Source of the DNA: Candidatus Gastranaerophilales bacterium
Lineage (GTDB): Bacteria > Cyanobacteriota > Vampirovibrionia > Gastranaerophilales > Gastranaerophilaceae
Assembly (NCBI GenBank): GCA_944323685.1
Contig: CALUTJ010000009.1
Coordinates: 24,919-88,918 of the forward strand
Length of the DNA stretch: 64,000 nucleotides
Direction of reading: 5' to 3'
Both the position numbers and the translations under genes were made by a program. Below are positions 25,414-33,631 of this stretch, in pieces. The notes beneath the pieces are model-generated. The model made no database searches. It was given only the letters and a program-made list of their open reading frames with translations, and had not been told where the DNA came from. Within the stretch, counting starts at the first letter, position 1; the number at the start of each line of letters is the position of its first letter.

Positions 25414-26142
25414 TTAAAACTTATGCTCTAAATTAGGGTGCCAGATTACATTCTTTTTTATTACTTTTGCCGGATTCCCCGCAATAATTGTATATTCTTC
25501 ATTAAATTCTTTTGTAACAACAGCACCGATTCCGACAATTGTATTTGGCGGAAGTTTGGCATTTTTAGTTAGTTTAACACCTTCGCCTATCCAGCAGTGT
25601 TCTCCGATTTCCAAGGGTTTTTGAATATTGTTAATCCTTTGTTTTGTATCTTTGTCAAAAATTGCATGCCCGTCAGTCGGCCAGATAGAAATGCTGTTTG
25701 AAAACAAACAGTCATCTTTTACTATTAATGCTGCATTTTTTTCATTCAAATAGATATTTACTCCAAAGGCTCGTATATTTTTTCCGAGTATAATTTTTTG
25801 TCCGTTCCCACAGCAAATATTGATATCTAAATCTTTACAGACGGAATTTTCTCCAATTATAACAGTTGCATTGTTTGCGTGTATTGTAATGTGAGAATTA
25901 TAGAAGTCTGTATTTCGGGCAATTTTTACGGTATTGTTGCTGCCTTTAATTCTGATACAAAGTCCCGCGCAGCTCTTTTTTGCTTTCCGGGCAGAATCAT
26001 CCTCGCTGAAAAAGATAATTTTGTTATTTTTACCTTCAATAAGTGACAGGTTTTTTCTCAAATTTTTTCTTTTTTGAGAATCCCAAACACAAATCCACAT
26101 CATTTTATTAAGAAATTTATGCCACTCATTTTTTAAGCCCAT
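25414..26142 (-). CDS. Left-handed beta-helix acyltransferase
   Basis: A 242-residue hexapeptide-repeat protein: irregular [LIV]-x4 turns through the middle, and the typical C-terminal acetyltransferase signature IGEHCWIGEGVKLTKNAKLP followed by GIGAVVTKEF and IIAGNPAKVIKK. These enzymes transfer acetyl or other acyl groups to sugars or nucleotides, as in surface polysaccharide synthesis. The first 45 residues are charged and unusual. ATG 26142 with GGGAG upstream is used rather than an ATG at 26175. No polysaccharide operon surrounds it, so the substrate is unknown. It converges on the cyclase gene with 32 bases between the stops. Confidence 0.85.
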   Translation of the reverse strand: MGLKNEWHKFLNKMMWICVWDSQKRKNLRKNLSLIEGKNNKIIFFSEDDSARKAKKSCAGLCIRIKGSNNTVKIARNTDFYNSHITIHANNATVIIGENSVCKDLDINICCGNGQKIILGKNIRAFGVNIYLNEKNAALIVKDDCLFSNSISIWPTDGHAIFDKDTKQRINNIQKPLEIGEHCWIGEGVKLTKNAKLPPNTIVGIGAVVTKEFNEEYTIIAGNPAKVIKKNVIWHPNLEHKF

Positions 26143-26278
26143 TTTACATCTCCCTGAATACAAACTTGAACTCAACGCAAAACATTATTTTAATTATACA
26201 TAAAATGAGGCTTGCGGGTGCAAAATTTCAAACACCAACCTTCTGCCGGCATGTGCTTAAGCAGATAATATACATATT

Positions 26279-26304
26279 AAAAAAGAGGGGATTATCCCTC
26301 TTTA
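26279..26304 (-). terminator. Terminator after the 50-residue gene
   Basis: AAAGAGGG/CCCTCTTT form an 8-bp stem with a six-base loop; on the minus strand it is followed by a run of T residues. It sits 33 bases after the stop of the small gene ending at 26337. Confidence 0.75.
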
Positions 26305-26336
26305 TCAATATGATGGTATAAAAAATGCGATTATAC

Positions 26337-26489
26337 TAAACCTAACATTTTTTTGTACCAGCTGAAAGTTTCAAGCTCAAGACCGTTGAAAGTTGTCTTT
26401 AAGCATTGTCTTTTCAGATAGCTTTCAAATTCGTCGTTAAATTTGGATTTAACCTTTTTTTCTTCCTTTGATGCAGTTTTTGTGGACAT
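26337..26489 (-). CDS. Small uncharacterised protein, 50 residues
   Basis: ATG 26489 is preceded by a strong GGAGG, a good promoter lies at 26565-26594, and a terminator follows at 26279, so this is a complete transcription unit of its own. The protein starts MSTKTASKEEKKVKS, is very basic with acidic patches, has one Cys and ends WYKKMLG. No family is recognised and no membrane segment is present; a small nucleic-acid- or protein-binding factor is conceivable. It is too short to appear in most length-filtered gene lists. Confidence 0.7.
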
Positions 26490-26564
26490 GGTTGGCCTCC
26501 TTTTGGATTTTTGGGATTAAATAAACACACATATATATAAATCAAACCTAGACCTATGAAATTT

Positions 26565-26594
26565 ATTATAGCATACTCTGGCCATGTTTGTCAG
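26565..26594 (-). promoter_or_regulatory. Promoter of the 50-residue gene
   Basis: On the minus strand CTGACA is followed after 18 bases by TATAAT, an 11 of 12 match to the housekeeping consensus. Transcription should start near 26558, leaving a leader of about 70 bases. Confidence 0.65.
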
Positions 26595-26703
26595 CACTTT
26601 TACTATAAATGTAAAAGTTGTAAAGGTAAATTTTTGCTAAAAATCAAGCATATTTTAAGTTTTATGTCTTTACACATCTTAACAATTAGTGTATCTGTGA
26701 CAA

Positions 26704-27408
26704 TTATTGTAAAACAGCACGGGCTATTTTACTCGGCGGATGCAGTCTGTCACCTGATGGCAGGTCGCCGTATTTTTCTTTCATTCGGGCAATAAGGCGC
26801 TTTTTATCAGGGTCGGGATCAAAAAACAGTCTTTCGTATATACTGACCCCGTCGGCCACTATAGGTGCAGTAGAATTGGAAAAAACTTTTCCGTATTTTT
26901 TTATAAAAGCACGATGTGCTACAGCATTCATCCCCAGAAAGTTTAACTCCTCCTGTACGGAACTTTGTCCGTCTTTGTCTTTTGCGTGTCCTGCTTCGTG
27001 CAAAATTGCCTCTCCTATTGCCAGCATAACCGCAAAATCTTTTGTATTTTGGTATTTTTTGTTAATCATTATCGCATTGCGATCAAAGCTGTATTGTGCA
27101 TGGACTCCTTTTTCAAACGGTTTTGCAAAATAGAGCCTTATATTTTCTTTTTCAATAAAATCAACGCATTCTTTGCCTGATTTAAAAGGAAGCTGCATTC
27201 CCATGTTTTCGATATACTTTATGTCTTCTTGCGAAAATGTCAGGTCGTTGATTTCTGATAAAGCAGTCGTTAATACACTGTCACGCACCCATGGCATATC
27301 CTTTGAAAAATCTATGTCAGCCGGCTTTGACACCGTTTTGGGCGGTGTCCAGCGTAATTTTGATACAGGTGTTGCAATACTTGCGTATACTGGTGAAATA
27401 GGAGTCAT
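26704..27408 (-). CDS. Uncharacterised protein with HEAGH motif
   Basis: A soluble protein of 234 residues with no signal peptide. EAILHEAGHAKDKDG gives an HExxH pair (His137, Glu138, His141), and VQEELNFLG 12 residues later provides acidic candidates (Glu153/Glu154) for a third zinc ligand, an arrangement seen in gluzincin-like peptidases. The opening MTPISPVYASIATPV is Pro/Ser-rich. The gene lies just downstream (42 bp) of the four-domain GntR regulator on the same strand, so the two may be co-transcribed and the regulator may control it. Start ATG 27408 lacks an obvious Shine-Dalgarno. Peptidase function is inferred only from the motif. Confidence 0.7.
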   Translation of the reverse strand: MTPISPVYASIATPVSKLRWTPPKTVSKPADIDFSKDMPWVRDSVLTTALSEINDLTFSQEDIKYIENMGMQLPFKSGKECVDFIEKENIRLYFAKPFEKGVHAQYSFDRNAIMINKKYQNTKDFAVMLAIGEAILHEAGHAKDKDGQSSVQEELNFLGMNAVAHRAFIKKYGKVFSNSTAPIVADGVSIYERLFFDPDPDKKRLIARMKEKYGDLPSGDRLHPPSKIARAVLQ

Positions 27409-27450
27409 AACAATCGCTGTTTAAATTATCACAAAAATCGGTAAAATCAC

Positions 27451-28674
27451 TTAATTTTCGTTGTCGTAAGAAATTGTGTAGTCTGAGCTGACGGCAAGCC
27501 ATCTGAAAGCTTCTTCGTTATCGCTTTCCGGCAGGTCAACAACAAATGTCCCGCCGTATCTGCCTCTGGAAAAATTTACAATCCCCTGCTTCGAAAGATT
27601 TTGCAGGGCTTTTCTTATCGTGTTTGAAGAAACATCAAACTGCCTTGACAAATCTTCCATTGAAGGAAGTTTGTCGCCTATGTCGTAGTTAGAGGCTATA
27701 AATTTTTTGATTTCGTTTTCTATTTTTTGGTAGCTGTAAAATGCCGCTTCAGCAGCGGAAGCAAATATAGAAGTTTCGTTAAGCGGCTGTAAAACACCTG
27801 TTTGCCGGTTATCGTCGGGTATTTTTATTATTGTTGTACCGTATCTGCCGCGTCTGGCTAGCAGATAGCCTTCATCTATAAGTGTTTTCATTGCATCGTG
27901 TACTGTTTTTATGCTCACTTTAAGAATTTCAGACAATTCTTGATGCGCAGGCAGTCTGTCGCCTATTTTATAGTTTTCTCTTATATAATCCTTAAGCTCT
28001 CGTTCAACTTTATAAACAAGAGTGTCGGCGGTTATTTCTTCGGTTTCGGTGTTTAAAAGATCTGTTTCGTCTTTAGAAAATTCCGGCTGTTTTTTTAATA
28101 TCCAGTTGGAATCATTTGAACGAAAAGCTTTTGCTTCGATAATCCCTTGCGAAGCAAGAAAATCAAGCGCCAGACGTATTGTATTTGTCGAATTGCCTAT
28201 TTCTGCCGCTAAAAATCTTGCTGACGGCAAAGAATCGCCGGGGGCGATATTGTTGTCTACCAAATATTTTTTTATCTGTGTAATTACTTTTTCTCTTTTG
28301 GAAGACGCTTTTCGAATAATGGGGTTTGAGGCATTTTCTCCTTTTATAATTGTGCCTATACGTTGTTTAGATTCCAAAAAACCGGCATCTTCAACGCATC
28401 TTACGGCATTTTGTACGGTACCTACGCTGACTCCGAGGTAATATGCAATATCCTGCTTTTTAGGCAGCAGAGAGTTTGGCTTTAGCCCGCCTTTTTTTAT
28501 TCCTGATACAATCCAGTCAGTGAGCCATTTTTTGATTATTGAATCTTTTGATTCAAATGTGTTTTTAAAGTCAGGTATTTCTTTTGGAAGCTGTGAAATT
28601 TCGATACGTTTGAGTTCTGATTTTTCAAGTTTTTCAAAACCTTTTGATTGTTGAGATGCAGACTTTTCTGCCAT
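27451..28674 (-). CDS. Regulator built of four GntR-type winged helix domains
   Basis: A 407-residue protein in which four consecutive GntR-type DNA-binding domains can be read: about residues 46-110, 128-193, 218-284 and 314-380. Each shows the family pattern: a helix, then G-x-x-LP (NSLLPKKQ, GDSLPSAR, GDRLPAHQ, GDKLPSME), a recognition helix (GTVQNAVR, NTIRLALD, KTVHDAMK, NTIRKALQ) and a wing (RRGRYGTTII, SRGRYGGTFVV in domains 3 and 4). GntR proteins normally have one such domain plus an effector or aminotransferase domain; no effector domain is seen here. ATG 28674 is chosen for its strong GGAGGT. A long structured leader precedes it. DNA binding is confident; target and signal are unknown. 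Confidence 0.85.
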   Translation of the reverse strand: MAEKSASQQSKGFEKLEKSELKRIEISQLPKEIPDFKNTFESKDSIIKKWLTDWIVSGIKKGGLKPNSLLPKKQDIAYYLGVSVGTVQNAVRCVEDAGFLESKQRIGTIIKGENASNPIIRKASSKREKVITQIKKYLVDNNIAPGDSLPSARFLAAEIGNSTNTIRLALDFLASQGIIEAKAFRSNDSNWILKKQPEFSKDETDLLNTETEEITADTLVYKVERELKDYIRENYKIGDRLPAHQELSEILKVSIKTVHDAMKTLIDEGYLLARRGRYGTTIIKIPDDNRQTGVLQPLNETSIFASAAEAAFYSYQKIENEIKKFIASNYDIGDKLPSMEDLSRQFDVSSNTIRKALQNLSKQGIVNFSRGRYGGTFVVDLPESDNEEAFRWLAVSSDYTISYDNEN

Positions 28675-28922
28675 GTTAGACCTCCGGCTTTTTCTTTTTA
28701 GGAAGCTTTTTTCCACACAATGTATTTGCTTATTATACCATATAAGTAAAAAAACAAAAGATATTTTTTTGTTAGTTTTTGTACAAATGTAAACTAATTC
28801 TTAACAAAATAAAAAAGCTGCGCAATTTCCGCCGCATAAATTTTTTTTATATAAAAGGGGAATTATTTTTTTGAGGATGAACAACATAGAAGGAAAATAA
28901 TTGTTTAATGCGCTGAAAATGC

Positions 28923-29060
28923 ATATTTTCAGATAACTAAAACCGAAAAGGGCGAAAGCAGAATTGGCTGCAAGGAAAACACTTCCCTTCGCCCGCCGGT
29001 TTTAAGAACAACTCAGACAAAAATACCGGAGTATTACTCCGGCATCTTATCTGAAAATAT
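28923..29060. ncRNA. Structured leader or small RNA enclosed by a 14-bp inverted repeat
   Basis: Perfect arms ATATTTTCAGATAA (28923-28936) and TTATCTGAAAATAT (29047-29060) bracket nested helices: AAAACCG/CGGTTTT (28939-28945 with 28997-29003), GGGCGAA/TTCGCCC (28950-28956 with 28988-28994), and inside these two small hairpins, GCAG/CTGC and GGAA/TTCC. This makes a compact junction resembling a tRNA cloverleaf lacking an arm. Part of the left arm can pair instead with CTGAAAAT just beyond it (from 28915), so alternative folds exist. It lies upstream of the GntR regulator and downstream of the minus-strand gene ending at 29066. The rest of 28675-28922 is A+T-rich with no further feature seen. 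The strand and function are undetermined. Confidence 0.5.
29019..29042 (-). terminator. Intrinsic terminator after the gene ending at 29066
   Basis: On the minus strand CCGGAG-TAATA-CTCCGG is followed by TATTTTTG, a compact hairpin with a short U-tract, 23 bases after the stop codon. It lies inside the larger inverted repeat 28923-29060. Confidence 0.7.
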
Positions 29061-29065
29061 TTGAT

Positions 29066-29413
29066 TTATTGTTCGTTATCAGGCGGCTGGTACCACTGAA
29101 GGACATCAGGATATATGCAGTTGTCATTCAGTTTTCTGCCTGCAAAGAAAATAGCATTGAGTTCGGACTTTTGCTTGCCTTCAAGGGTTTCAAAATATTG
29201 ATCCTGTCGAATGAGTACGGCAATTTCTCTTTCGGCTTCGATATTGTCATCCGAAAGTTGGGACTCGAGGTACTCGATTCGCTCTTTTATTTCACGCCTT
29301 GCTGACTTGATTGCGTCCATCACTTCATCTGCGTTATTTAAAGTTCTTTTTACTTGGTTTTCTACTAATTTCAACATAAAACGGCCTAAATTGTCTGGAT
29401 ACGGTACACTCAT
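29066..29413 (-). CDS. Uncharacterised helical protein, 115 residues
   Basis: No family is recognised. The product is soluble and strongly helical and charged in the middle (about residues 15-75, with heptad-like spacing in IKERIEYLESQLSDD), suggesting a coiled coil, and ends with an aromatic Pro-rich tail (VLQWYQPPDNEQ). ATG 29413 is selected because the likely -10 box TATAAT (29443-29438) overlaps the earlier ATG at 29449, which therefore cannot be in the mRNA. It is divergent from rpsP and is followed by a terminator. Function unknown. Confidence 0.68.
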   Translation of the reverse strand: MSVPYPDNLGRFMLKLVENQVKRTLNNADEVMDAIKSARREIKERIEYLESQLSDDNIEAEREIAVLIRQDQYFETLEGKQKSELNAIFFAGRKLNDNCIYPDVLQWYQPPDNEQ

Positions 29414-29437
29414 TTTATTAACCCGGCTACCTTTTCT

Positions 29438-29467
29438 ATTATACTGCATGAATCACATATATATAAA
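29438..29467 (-). promoter_or_regulatory. Promoter of the gene at 29413
   Basis: TATAAT on the minus strand (29443-29438) lies 18 bases from TTTATA; a start near 29431 gives a leader of about 18 bases before ATG 29413. Confidence 0.5.
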
Positions 29468-29722
29468 GTCTTTTTTTGCTATCTAAATTCAAAAAAACAA
29501 CAATTTGTTACATATCTTAAAGAATAGAGCGGAAAATAAGTGGCTTTTTATTCAGCGGCGTTGTTTTTGATATTCTGCAAATGCTTTAATAGCACTACTC
29601 TTTGAAAATATTTCAAAATCCGTCAGGTTTAAAAGAATATATTTATTCTGCAATTGTTTGAAAAAAGCCTGTTTTATGTGTTGATTCTTAAATATGCTTG
29701 TGGTTTGATTAAATTATCGAAT
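29468..29722. other. Intergenic stretch before the rpsP leader
   Basis: No supported gene lies here. On the minus strand an open frame of 53 codons (29713-29552) lacks an ATG and ends YQKQRR; it may be the remnant of a lost gene or chance. The plus-strand promoter of rpsP must lie near the right end but no clear box pair was found. Confidence 0.3.
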
Positions 29723-29778
29723 GCCCGAGGGAATAATCCTCTCGCAAAGGGTCTTATGGCTGAAAGACCGCCTGAGGG
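29723..29778 (+). promoter_or_regulatory. Structured 5' leader of rpsP
   Basis: Closely packed helices precede rpsP: CGAGG with CCTC (29726-29740), GGTCTT with AAGACC (29750-29769) and a possible outer pairing of GCCC (29723-29726) with GGGT (29776-29779). Compact leaders of this kind are common autoregulatory sites of ribosomal-protein genes. No known S16 leader motif is recognised, so regulation is inference. Confidence 0.35.
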
Positions 29779-29817
29779 TAAAATTTAGAAAACAAAAAAC
29801 AGGAGAACAAGCCAAAA

Positions 29818-30222
29818 ATGGTTAAAATCAGATTAAAAAGACTCGGATATAAAAAGAATCCTACTTTCAGAATTGTTGTTATAAACGACTTACAAAAAAG
29901 AGAAGGCAGACCTATTTGCGAATTAGGCCACTATAATCCTAAAACAAAAGAAATGAAATTAGATAAAGCTACTGCTTTGGAATGGATTTCAAAAGGTGCT
30001 CAACCTTCTCAAACAGTTCAATACCTTATCAATAACTGTAACGAAGACGGTACTTTGAACTACAAACAAAAAACTGAAAAGAAACTTTCTAAAAAAGCAT
30101 TAGCTAAATTGGAAGCTGAAAAAGAAGCTAAAGCTCAGGCAGAAGCCGCAGCAGCAGAAGCAGCTGCTCAGGAAGCAGAAGCACCTGCCGCTGAAGAAGC
30201 TCCCGCTGAAGCTGAAGCATAA
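29818..30222 (+). CDS. rpsP: Ribosomal protein bS16 with Ala/Glu-rich tail
   Basis: The first 80 residues are a standard bS16 (MVKIRLKRLGYKKNPTFRIV, ELGHYNPKTK, DKATALEWISKGAQPSQTV), a small-subunit assembly protein. A further 50 residues extend the C-terminus: first Lys-rich, then an almost pure Ala/Glu/Pro run, likely a flexible acidic tail. Similar low-complexity tails occur in some other bacterial bS16 proteins. The usual partners rimM and trmD are not adjacent; the gene stands alone with its own leader and terminator. AGGAG lies 13 bases before the ATG. Confidence 0.97.
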   Translation: MVKIRLKRLGYKKNPTFRIVVINDLQKREGRPICELGHYNPKTKEMKLDKATALEWISKGAQPSQTVQYLINNCNEDGTLNYKQKTEKKLSKKALAKLEAEKEAKAQAEAAAAEAAAQEAEAPAAEEAPAEAEA

Positions 30223-30259
30223 ACACAGATATTAACAGGGGAAAAGAACACTTATTAAG

Positions 30260-30288
30260 CCGCTTTTATAAAAAGCGGTTTTTCTTTT
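30260..30288 (+). terminator. rpsP terminator
   Basis: CCGCTTTT-ATA-AAAAGCGG forms an 8-bp stem followed by TTTTTCTTTT, a textbook intrinsic terminator 38 bases after the stop codon. Confidence 0.92.
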
Positions 30289-30294
30289 GTATTT

Positions 30295-30471
30295 TCTAAT
30301 CTAGTGTAGCAGTCGCCGCCTCGAGCTTTCAAGCCGTCACTGCTCACCTTTGCCTTCTTTTTCGGCTGAACTGTGGTGAAGCCTGAAAAATGGCTTCACT
30401 ATGTGAACAATGTGACATTCCAAAAATTCGTTCGCGTTGCTTTGCTCCTTATCATGAATTTTTCTCAGACA
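30295..30471 (+). repeat. Dispersed 177-bp element, copy 2
   Basis: Same length and orientation as copy 1 (9456), with about 11 differences. The middle stem GTGAAGCC/GGCTTCAC is unchanged. In the right-hand stem ACGAATTT becomes ATGAATTT, which keeps pairing with AAATTCGT as a G-T wobble, while the left-end stem is altered. The copy begins just beyond the rpsP terminator and ends about 95 bases before gatC; together these fill the 343-bp gene-free stretch 30223-30565. Confidence 0.9.
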
Positions 30472-30565
30472 TAATAAAAACTATGTAAAAAAAACACAAC
30501 AAACCGTGGCTTTTTTGTTGCGCTCATGTTAATAATAAATAATATATGTTTGGTTGGAGAAGAAA

Positions 30566-30847
30566 ATGATTACGATTAAAGACGTTGAACACGTTGCAAA
30601 ACTTGCCAGATTGGAGCTTAGCGAGGAAGAAAAAGAGAAGTTTTCAAAACAACTCGGTGATATTTTAAAATATGTAGAACAGATGAACGAAGTTGATACA
30701 ACGGGTGTTGAACCTATGAGTCACGCAATACCAATGGTTAATGTTATGCGTGAGGATGTTGTTGTCAGCGAAAATACTAAGGATGAACTTATGGCGAACG
30801 CGCCTTTAAAAGAAGACGGTTTCTTCAGGGTTCCTAAGATAAATTAA
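30566..30847 (+). CDS. gatC: Asp/Glu-tRNA amidotransferase subunit C
   Basis: A 93-residue GatC with the family pattern ITIKDVEHVAKLARLELSEEE, LGDILKYVEQMNEVDTTGV and the C-terminal LKEDGFFRVPKI. GatC stabilises the GatCAB complex, which amidates Glu-tRNA(Gln) and/or Asp-tRNA(Asn). ATG 30566 has GGAG just upstream; an in-frame TTG at 30554 lies before that site and is rejected. gatA and gatB are not adjacent; the gene is a single unit closed by a strong terminator. Confidence 0.95.
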   Translation: MITIKDVEHVAKLARLELSEEEKEKFSKQLGDILKYVEQMNEVDTTGVEPMSHAIPMVNVMREDVVVSENTKDELMANAPLKEDGFFRVPKIN

Positions 30848-30854
30848 AAGGTTT

Positions 30855-30888
30855 AAAAAGCTTAGAGGACACACCCTCTAAGCTTTTT
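30855..30888 (+). terminator. gatC terminator
   Basis: A 14-bp perfect stem (AAAAAGCTTAGAGG with CCTCTAAGCTTTTT) around a six-base loop, with an A-run before and T-run within the arms, starts eight bases after the gatC stop. Confidence 0.92.
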
Positions 30889-30891
30889 AAC

Positions 30892-30920
30892 TTATGAATG
30901 TTTTTAACAACAGATATAAT
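30892..30920 (+). promoter_or_regulatory. Candidate pyrG promoter
   Basis: TATAAT at 30915-30920 lies 17 bases from TTATGA (weak -35). The distance to the pyrG ATG is only 20 bases, so the leader would be very short. Confidence 0.45.
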
Positions 30921-30939
30921 GACTAGATAGGGGTATAAA

Positions 30940-32553
30940 ATGGGAACAAAGTATATTTTTGTAACAGGCGGTGTTGTTTCATCTCTGGGCAAAGGGATTG
31001 TTGCAGCGTCTTTAGGCAGGCTTTTAAAATCAAGAGGGTTTTCTGTCGTAATACAAAAATTCGACCCTTATATTAACGTCGACCCCGGAACAATGAGTCC
31101 TTTTCAGCACGGTGAAGTGTTTGTAACCGATGACGGTGCCGAAACAGACCTTGATTTAGGTCATTATGAAAGATTTACGGATACTTCTCTGGGTAAAATT
31201 AATAATGTTACCTCCGGCAGCATATATCAGACCGTCATAAAAAAAGAGCGTAAAGGCGAGTACTTAGGGGCTACGGTGCAAACCATACCCCACATAACCA
31301 ATGAAATAAAGTCAAGAATCAAAAAAGCTGCCGCACAGTTTAAACCTGATTTTCTTATAACCGAAGTCGGCGGCACAATCGGGGATATTGAAAGTTTGCC
31401 TTTTATTGAAGCCATAAGACAATTCAGAACAGAAGCAGGCTTTGGTAACAGCCTGTCAATTCATGTTACTCTTCTGCCGTATTTGCCGACTTCAGGCGAG
31501 TTAAAGACAAAGCCATCTCAGCACAGTGTTTCAGTTTTGAGAAGTTACGGCATACAACCGGAGATTCTGGTTTGCAGAACGTCAAAACCTCTGCCTAAAA
31601 AAGAAAAAGAAAAACTCTCGCTGTTTTGTTCGGTTCCTGTTGATGCGGTTATAGAATGCAAAGATATGAAGTCGATTTATGAGGTTCCTCTTGCTCTTGA
31701 AGAACAGCAGATGGCTCATGTTGTGTTGCAAAGATTGCAGCTGCTTGATAAAAAGCCGAATCTTGATTCGTGGAAAAGGCTTGTTGAAAAAATAAGAAAC
31801 CCGAAACGCACTTTTAAAATAGCAATCGCAGGAAAATATACAAATCTTTCCGATGCTTATATTTCCGTTGTTGAGGCGCTTAAACATGCCGGATACCACA
31901 AAGATGCCAAAATCGAGATAAAATGGATAAATTCCGAAGAATGTACTGACATGAAAAAGGCCAAAGAAATCTTATCTGACGTTGACGGGCTTGTTGTCCC
32001 GGGAGGTTTCGGGGTAAGAGGTATAGAAGGCAAATTGAATGCTATCAGATATGCCCGTGAAAACAATCTTCCTTTTTTGGGATTGTGCCTCGGTATGCAA
32101 TGTACGGTAATTGAATACGCAAGACATGTAGTAGGCTTGAAAGGTGCAAATTCTACCGAGTTTAACGAAGGTACTCCGTATCCTGTTATTGATTTTATGC
32201 CGGAGCAAAAAAATATTGATGAACTCGGCGGAACAATGAGGCTGGGAAAATTCGACTGCGTATTGCAAAAGGGCACAAAAGCTTATGACGCATACGGAAA
32301 AGTAAAAACAATTTCTGAAAGACACCGCCACAGATACGAAGTTAACAACGAATATAAAAAACAGATAGAAGATGCAGGTCTGGTATTTTCCGGCATGTCG
32401 CCTGACGGCCAGCTTTGCGAGATAGTGGAATACCCTAAAAACGACTGGTTTGTGGCCTGTCAGTTCCACCCCGAATTCAAATCACGTCCGGAACATCCGC
32501 ACCCTTTGTTCGAAGGCTTGATAAATGCTATAAGTAAAAACAAAGGAGTTTAA
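30940..32553 (+). CDS. pyrG: CTP synthase
   Basis: A full-length (537 residues) CTP synthase. The N-terminal amidoligase domain starts [17 protein letters not shown] (P-loop) with the metal-binding [18 protein letters not shown] stretch; the C-terminal class I glutaminase has GGFGVRG, the nucleophile motif FLGLCLGMQ, and [11 protein letters not shown] with the His-Glu pair. It converts UTP to CTP using ATP and glutamine. The GGGG before the ATG is a fair ribosome-binding site. It is followed by surE after 107 bases. Confidence 0.98.
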   Translation: MGTKYIFVTGGVVSSLGKGIVAASLGRLLKSRGFSVVIQKFDPYINVDPGTMSPFQHGEVFVTDDGAETDLDLGHYERFTDTSLGKINNVTSGSIYQTVIKKERKGEYLGATVQTIPHITNEIKSRIKKAAAQFKPDFLITEVGGTIGDIESLPFIEAIRQFRTEAGFGNSLSIHVTLLPYLPTSGELKTKPSQHSVSVLRSYGIQPEILVCRTSKPLPKKEKEKLSLFCSVPVDAVIECKDMKSIYEVPLALEEQQMAHVVLQRLQLLDKKPNLDSWKRLVEKIRNPKRTFKIAIAGKYTNLSDAYISVVEALKHAGYHKDAKIEIKWINSEECTDMKKAKEILSDVDGLVVPGGFGVRGIEGKLNAIRYARENNLPFLGLCLGMQCTVIEYARHVVGLKGANSTEFNEGTPYPVIDFMPEQKNIDELGGTMRLGKFDCVLQKGTKAYDAYGKVKTISERHRHRYEVNNEYKKQIEDAGLVFSGMSPDGQLCEIVEYPKNDWFVACQFHPEFKSRPEHPHPLFEGLINAISKNKGV

Positions 32554-32660
32554 TATAAAGAAATTTAACAAATTTGTCGAAATTTGAGGAAAGAATGTTA
32601 TTTTTTCTGAAATTTGGGTATTTATAATATAGGAAGACATAATACAGGAGTGCGCGCGAT

Positions 32661-33488
32661 ATGAACATACTTATTTCAAACGATGACGGACTTATGGCAA
32701 ACGGCATCAGAGCATTAACAGAAGCTTTAAGCTGTGAACACGATGTTTATGTAATTGCCCCTGACAGAGAGCGCAGTGCGGCAGGGCATTCTTTGACTTT
32801 GCATACACCTTTGAGGGTTGAGGAGCTTGACCCTAAATTCGGAGCAAAAAGAAACTGGGTAACAACAGGCACTCCCGGTGACTGCGTAAAAATAGGTTTG
32901 AGTGCGATTTTAGAACCTCACGAAATGCCGGATCTCGTTATTTCAGGTATCAATCACGGGCCAAACCTCGGGGCGGATATATTGTACTCCGGTACTGTTA
33001 GTTGTGCGCTGGAAGGCGCAATGCTCGGTTTTCCGGCTATTGCAACATCGCTTGCAGGGCTTCATTATGAGGTGGAAAATTTTGCTTTTGCCGCAAATTT
33101 TATGGCTAAATTTGTAAACAAAATAAAAGAGATAAACTTTCCTCAAAAATCAATCCTGAACATCAATTTCCCTTCTCTCGAAGCGGAAGATATTGCCGGG
33201 ATTGCGATAACCAAGCTAGGTACCCGTATGTTTACAAGCAAATACGATAAACGTATTGACCCGAGAGGCAAAACTTATTACTGGCTGGCCGGCGAACTTA
33301 TTGAATACGATGAAAACGACGGAACCGATATAAATGCCGTACGTCAGAACAAAGTTTCGATTACTCCTATAACTTTTGAGATGACGCATCAGAGCATTAT
33401 GAAGGATTTGGAAAAAGCTTTCTGTAAAGAACACACCTGCGACTGGTTTGAGCCTGTTGAACAAGAAATAAAAAAGAAAAAGAAATAA
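32661..33488 (+). CDS. surE: 5'/3'-nucleotidase SurE
   Basis: A 275-residue SurE, slightly longer than the usual 250 because of a Lys-rich tail. It has MNILISNDDG with the metal-binding Asp pair, APDRERSAAGHSLTL, GTPGDCVKIG and SGINHGPNLGADILYSGTV. SurE dephosphorylates nucleoside monophosphates and acts in stress and stationary-phase survival. Start ATG 32661 is at the family position. The gene is followed by a strong terminator and is not clearly in an operon with pyrG. Confidence 0.95.
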   Translation: MNILISNDDGLMANGIRALTEALSCEHDVYVIAPDRERSAAGHSLTLHTPLRVEELDPKFGAKRNWVTTGTPGDCVKIGLSAILEPHEMPDLVISGINHGPNLGADILYSGTVSCALEGAMLGFPAIATSLAGLHYEVENFAFAANFMAKFVNKIKEINFPQKSILNINFPSLEAEDIAGIAITKLGTRMFTSKYDKRIDPRGKTYYWLAGELIEYDENDGTDINAVRQNKVSITPITFEMTHQSIMKDLEKAFCKEHTCDWFEPVEQEIKKKKK

Positions 33489-33504
33489 CCGAATATTAAC
33501 AATG

Positions 33505-33540
33505 AAAAAGCGGATTTCAGTCACAGAAATCTGCTTTTTT
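33505..33540 (+). terminator. surE terminator
   Basis: AAAAAGC-G-GATTTC pairs with GAAATC-T-GCTTTTT (one G-T pair) around a seven-base loop, followed by further T residues. Confidence 0.9.
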
Positions 33541-33631
33541 ACTTAAAAATTAAAAAATAGACCGTTTAATCTATCCGTAAACTCTGCAAATAATGTATAA
33601 TTTCAGTAAGTCAATCAATTTGGAGTTTAAT

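Noticed and set aside
28950..28994. tRNA-like fold with a 7-bp acceptor-like stem and D-arm-like hairpin
   Set aside because: Only 45 bases between the ends, no T-arm, no TTCRA motif and no proper anticodon arm, so it is not a bacterial tRNA.
29552..29713. Minus-strand open frame of 53 codons ending YQKQRR
   Set aside because: No start codon of any usual type at a sensible place and no ribosome-binding site; at most a gene remnant.
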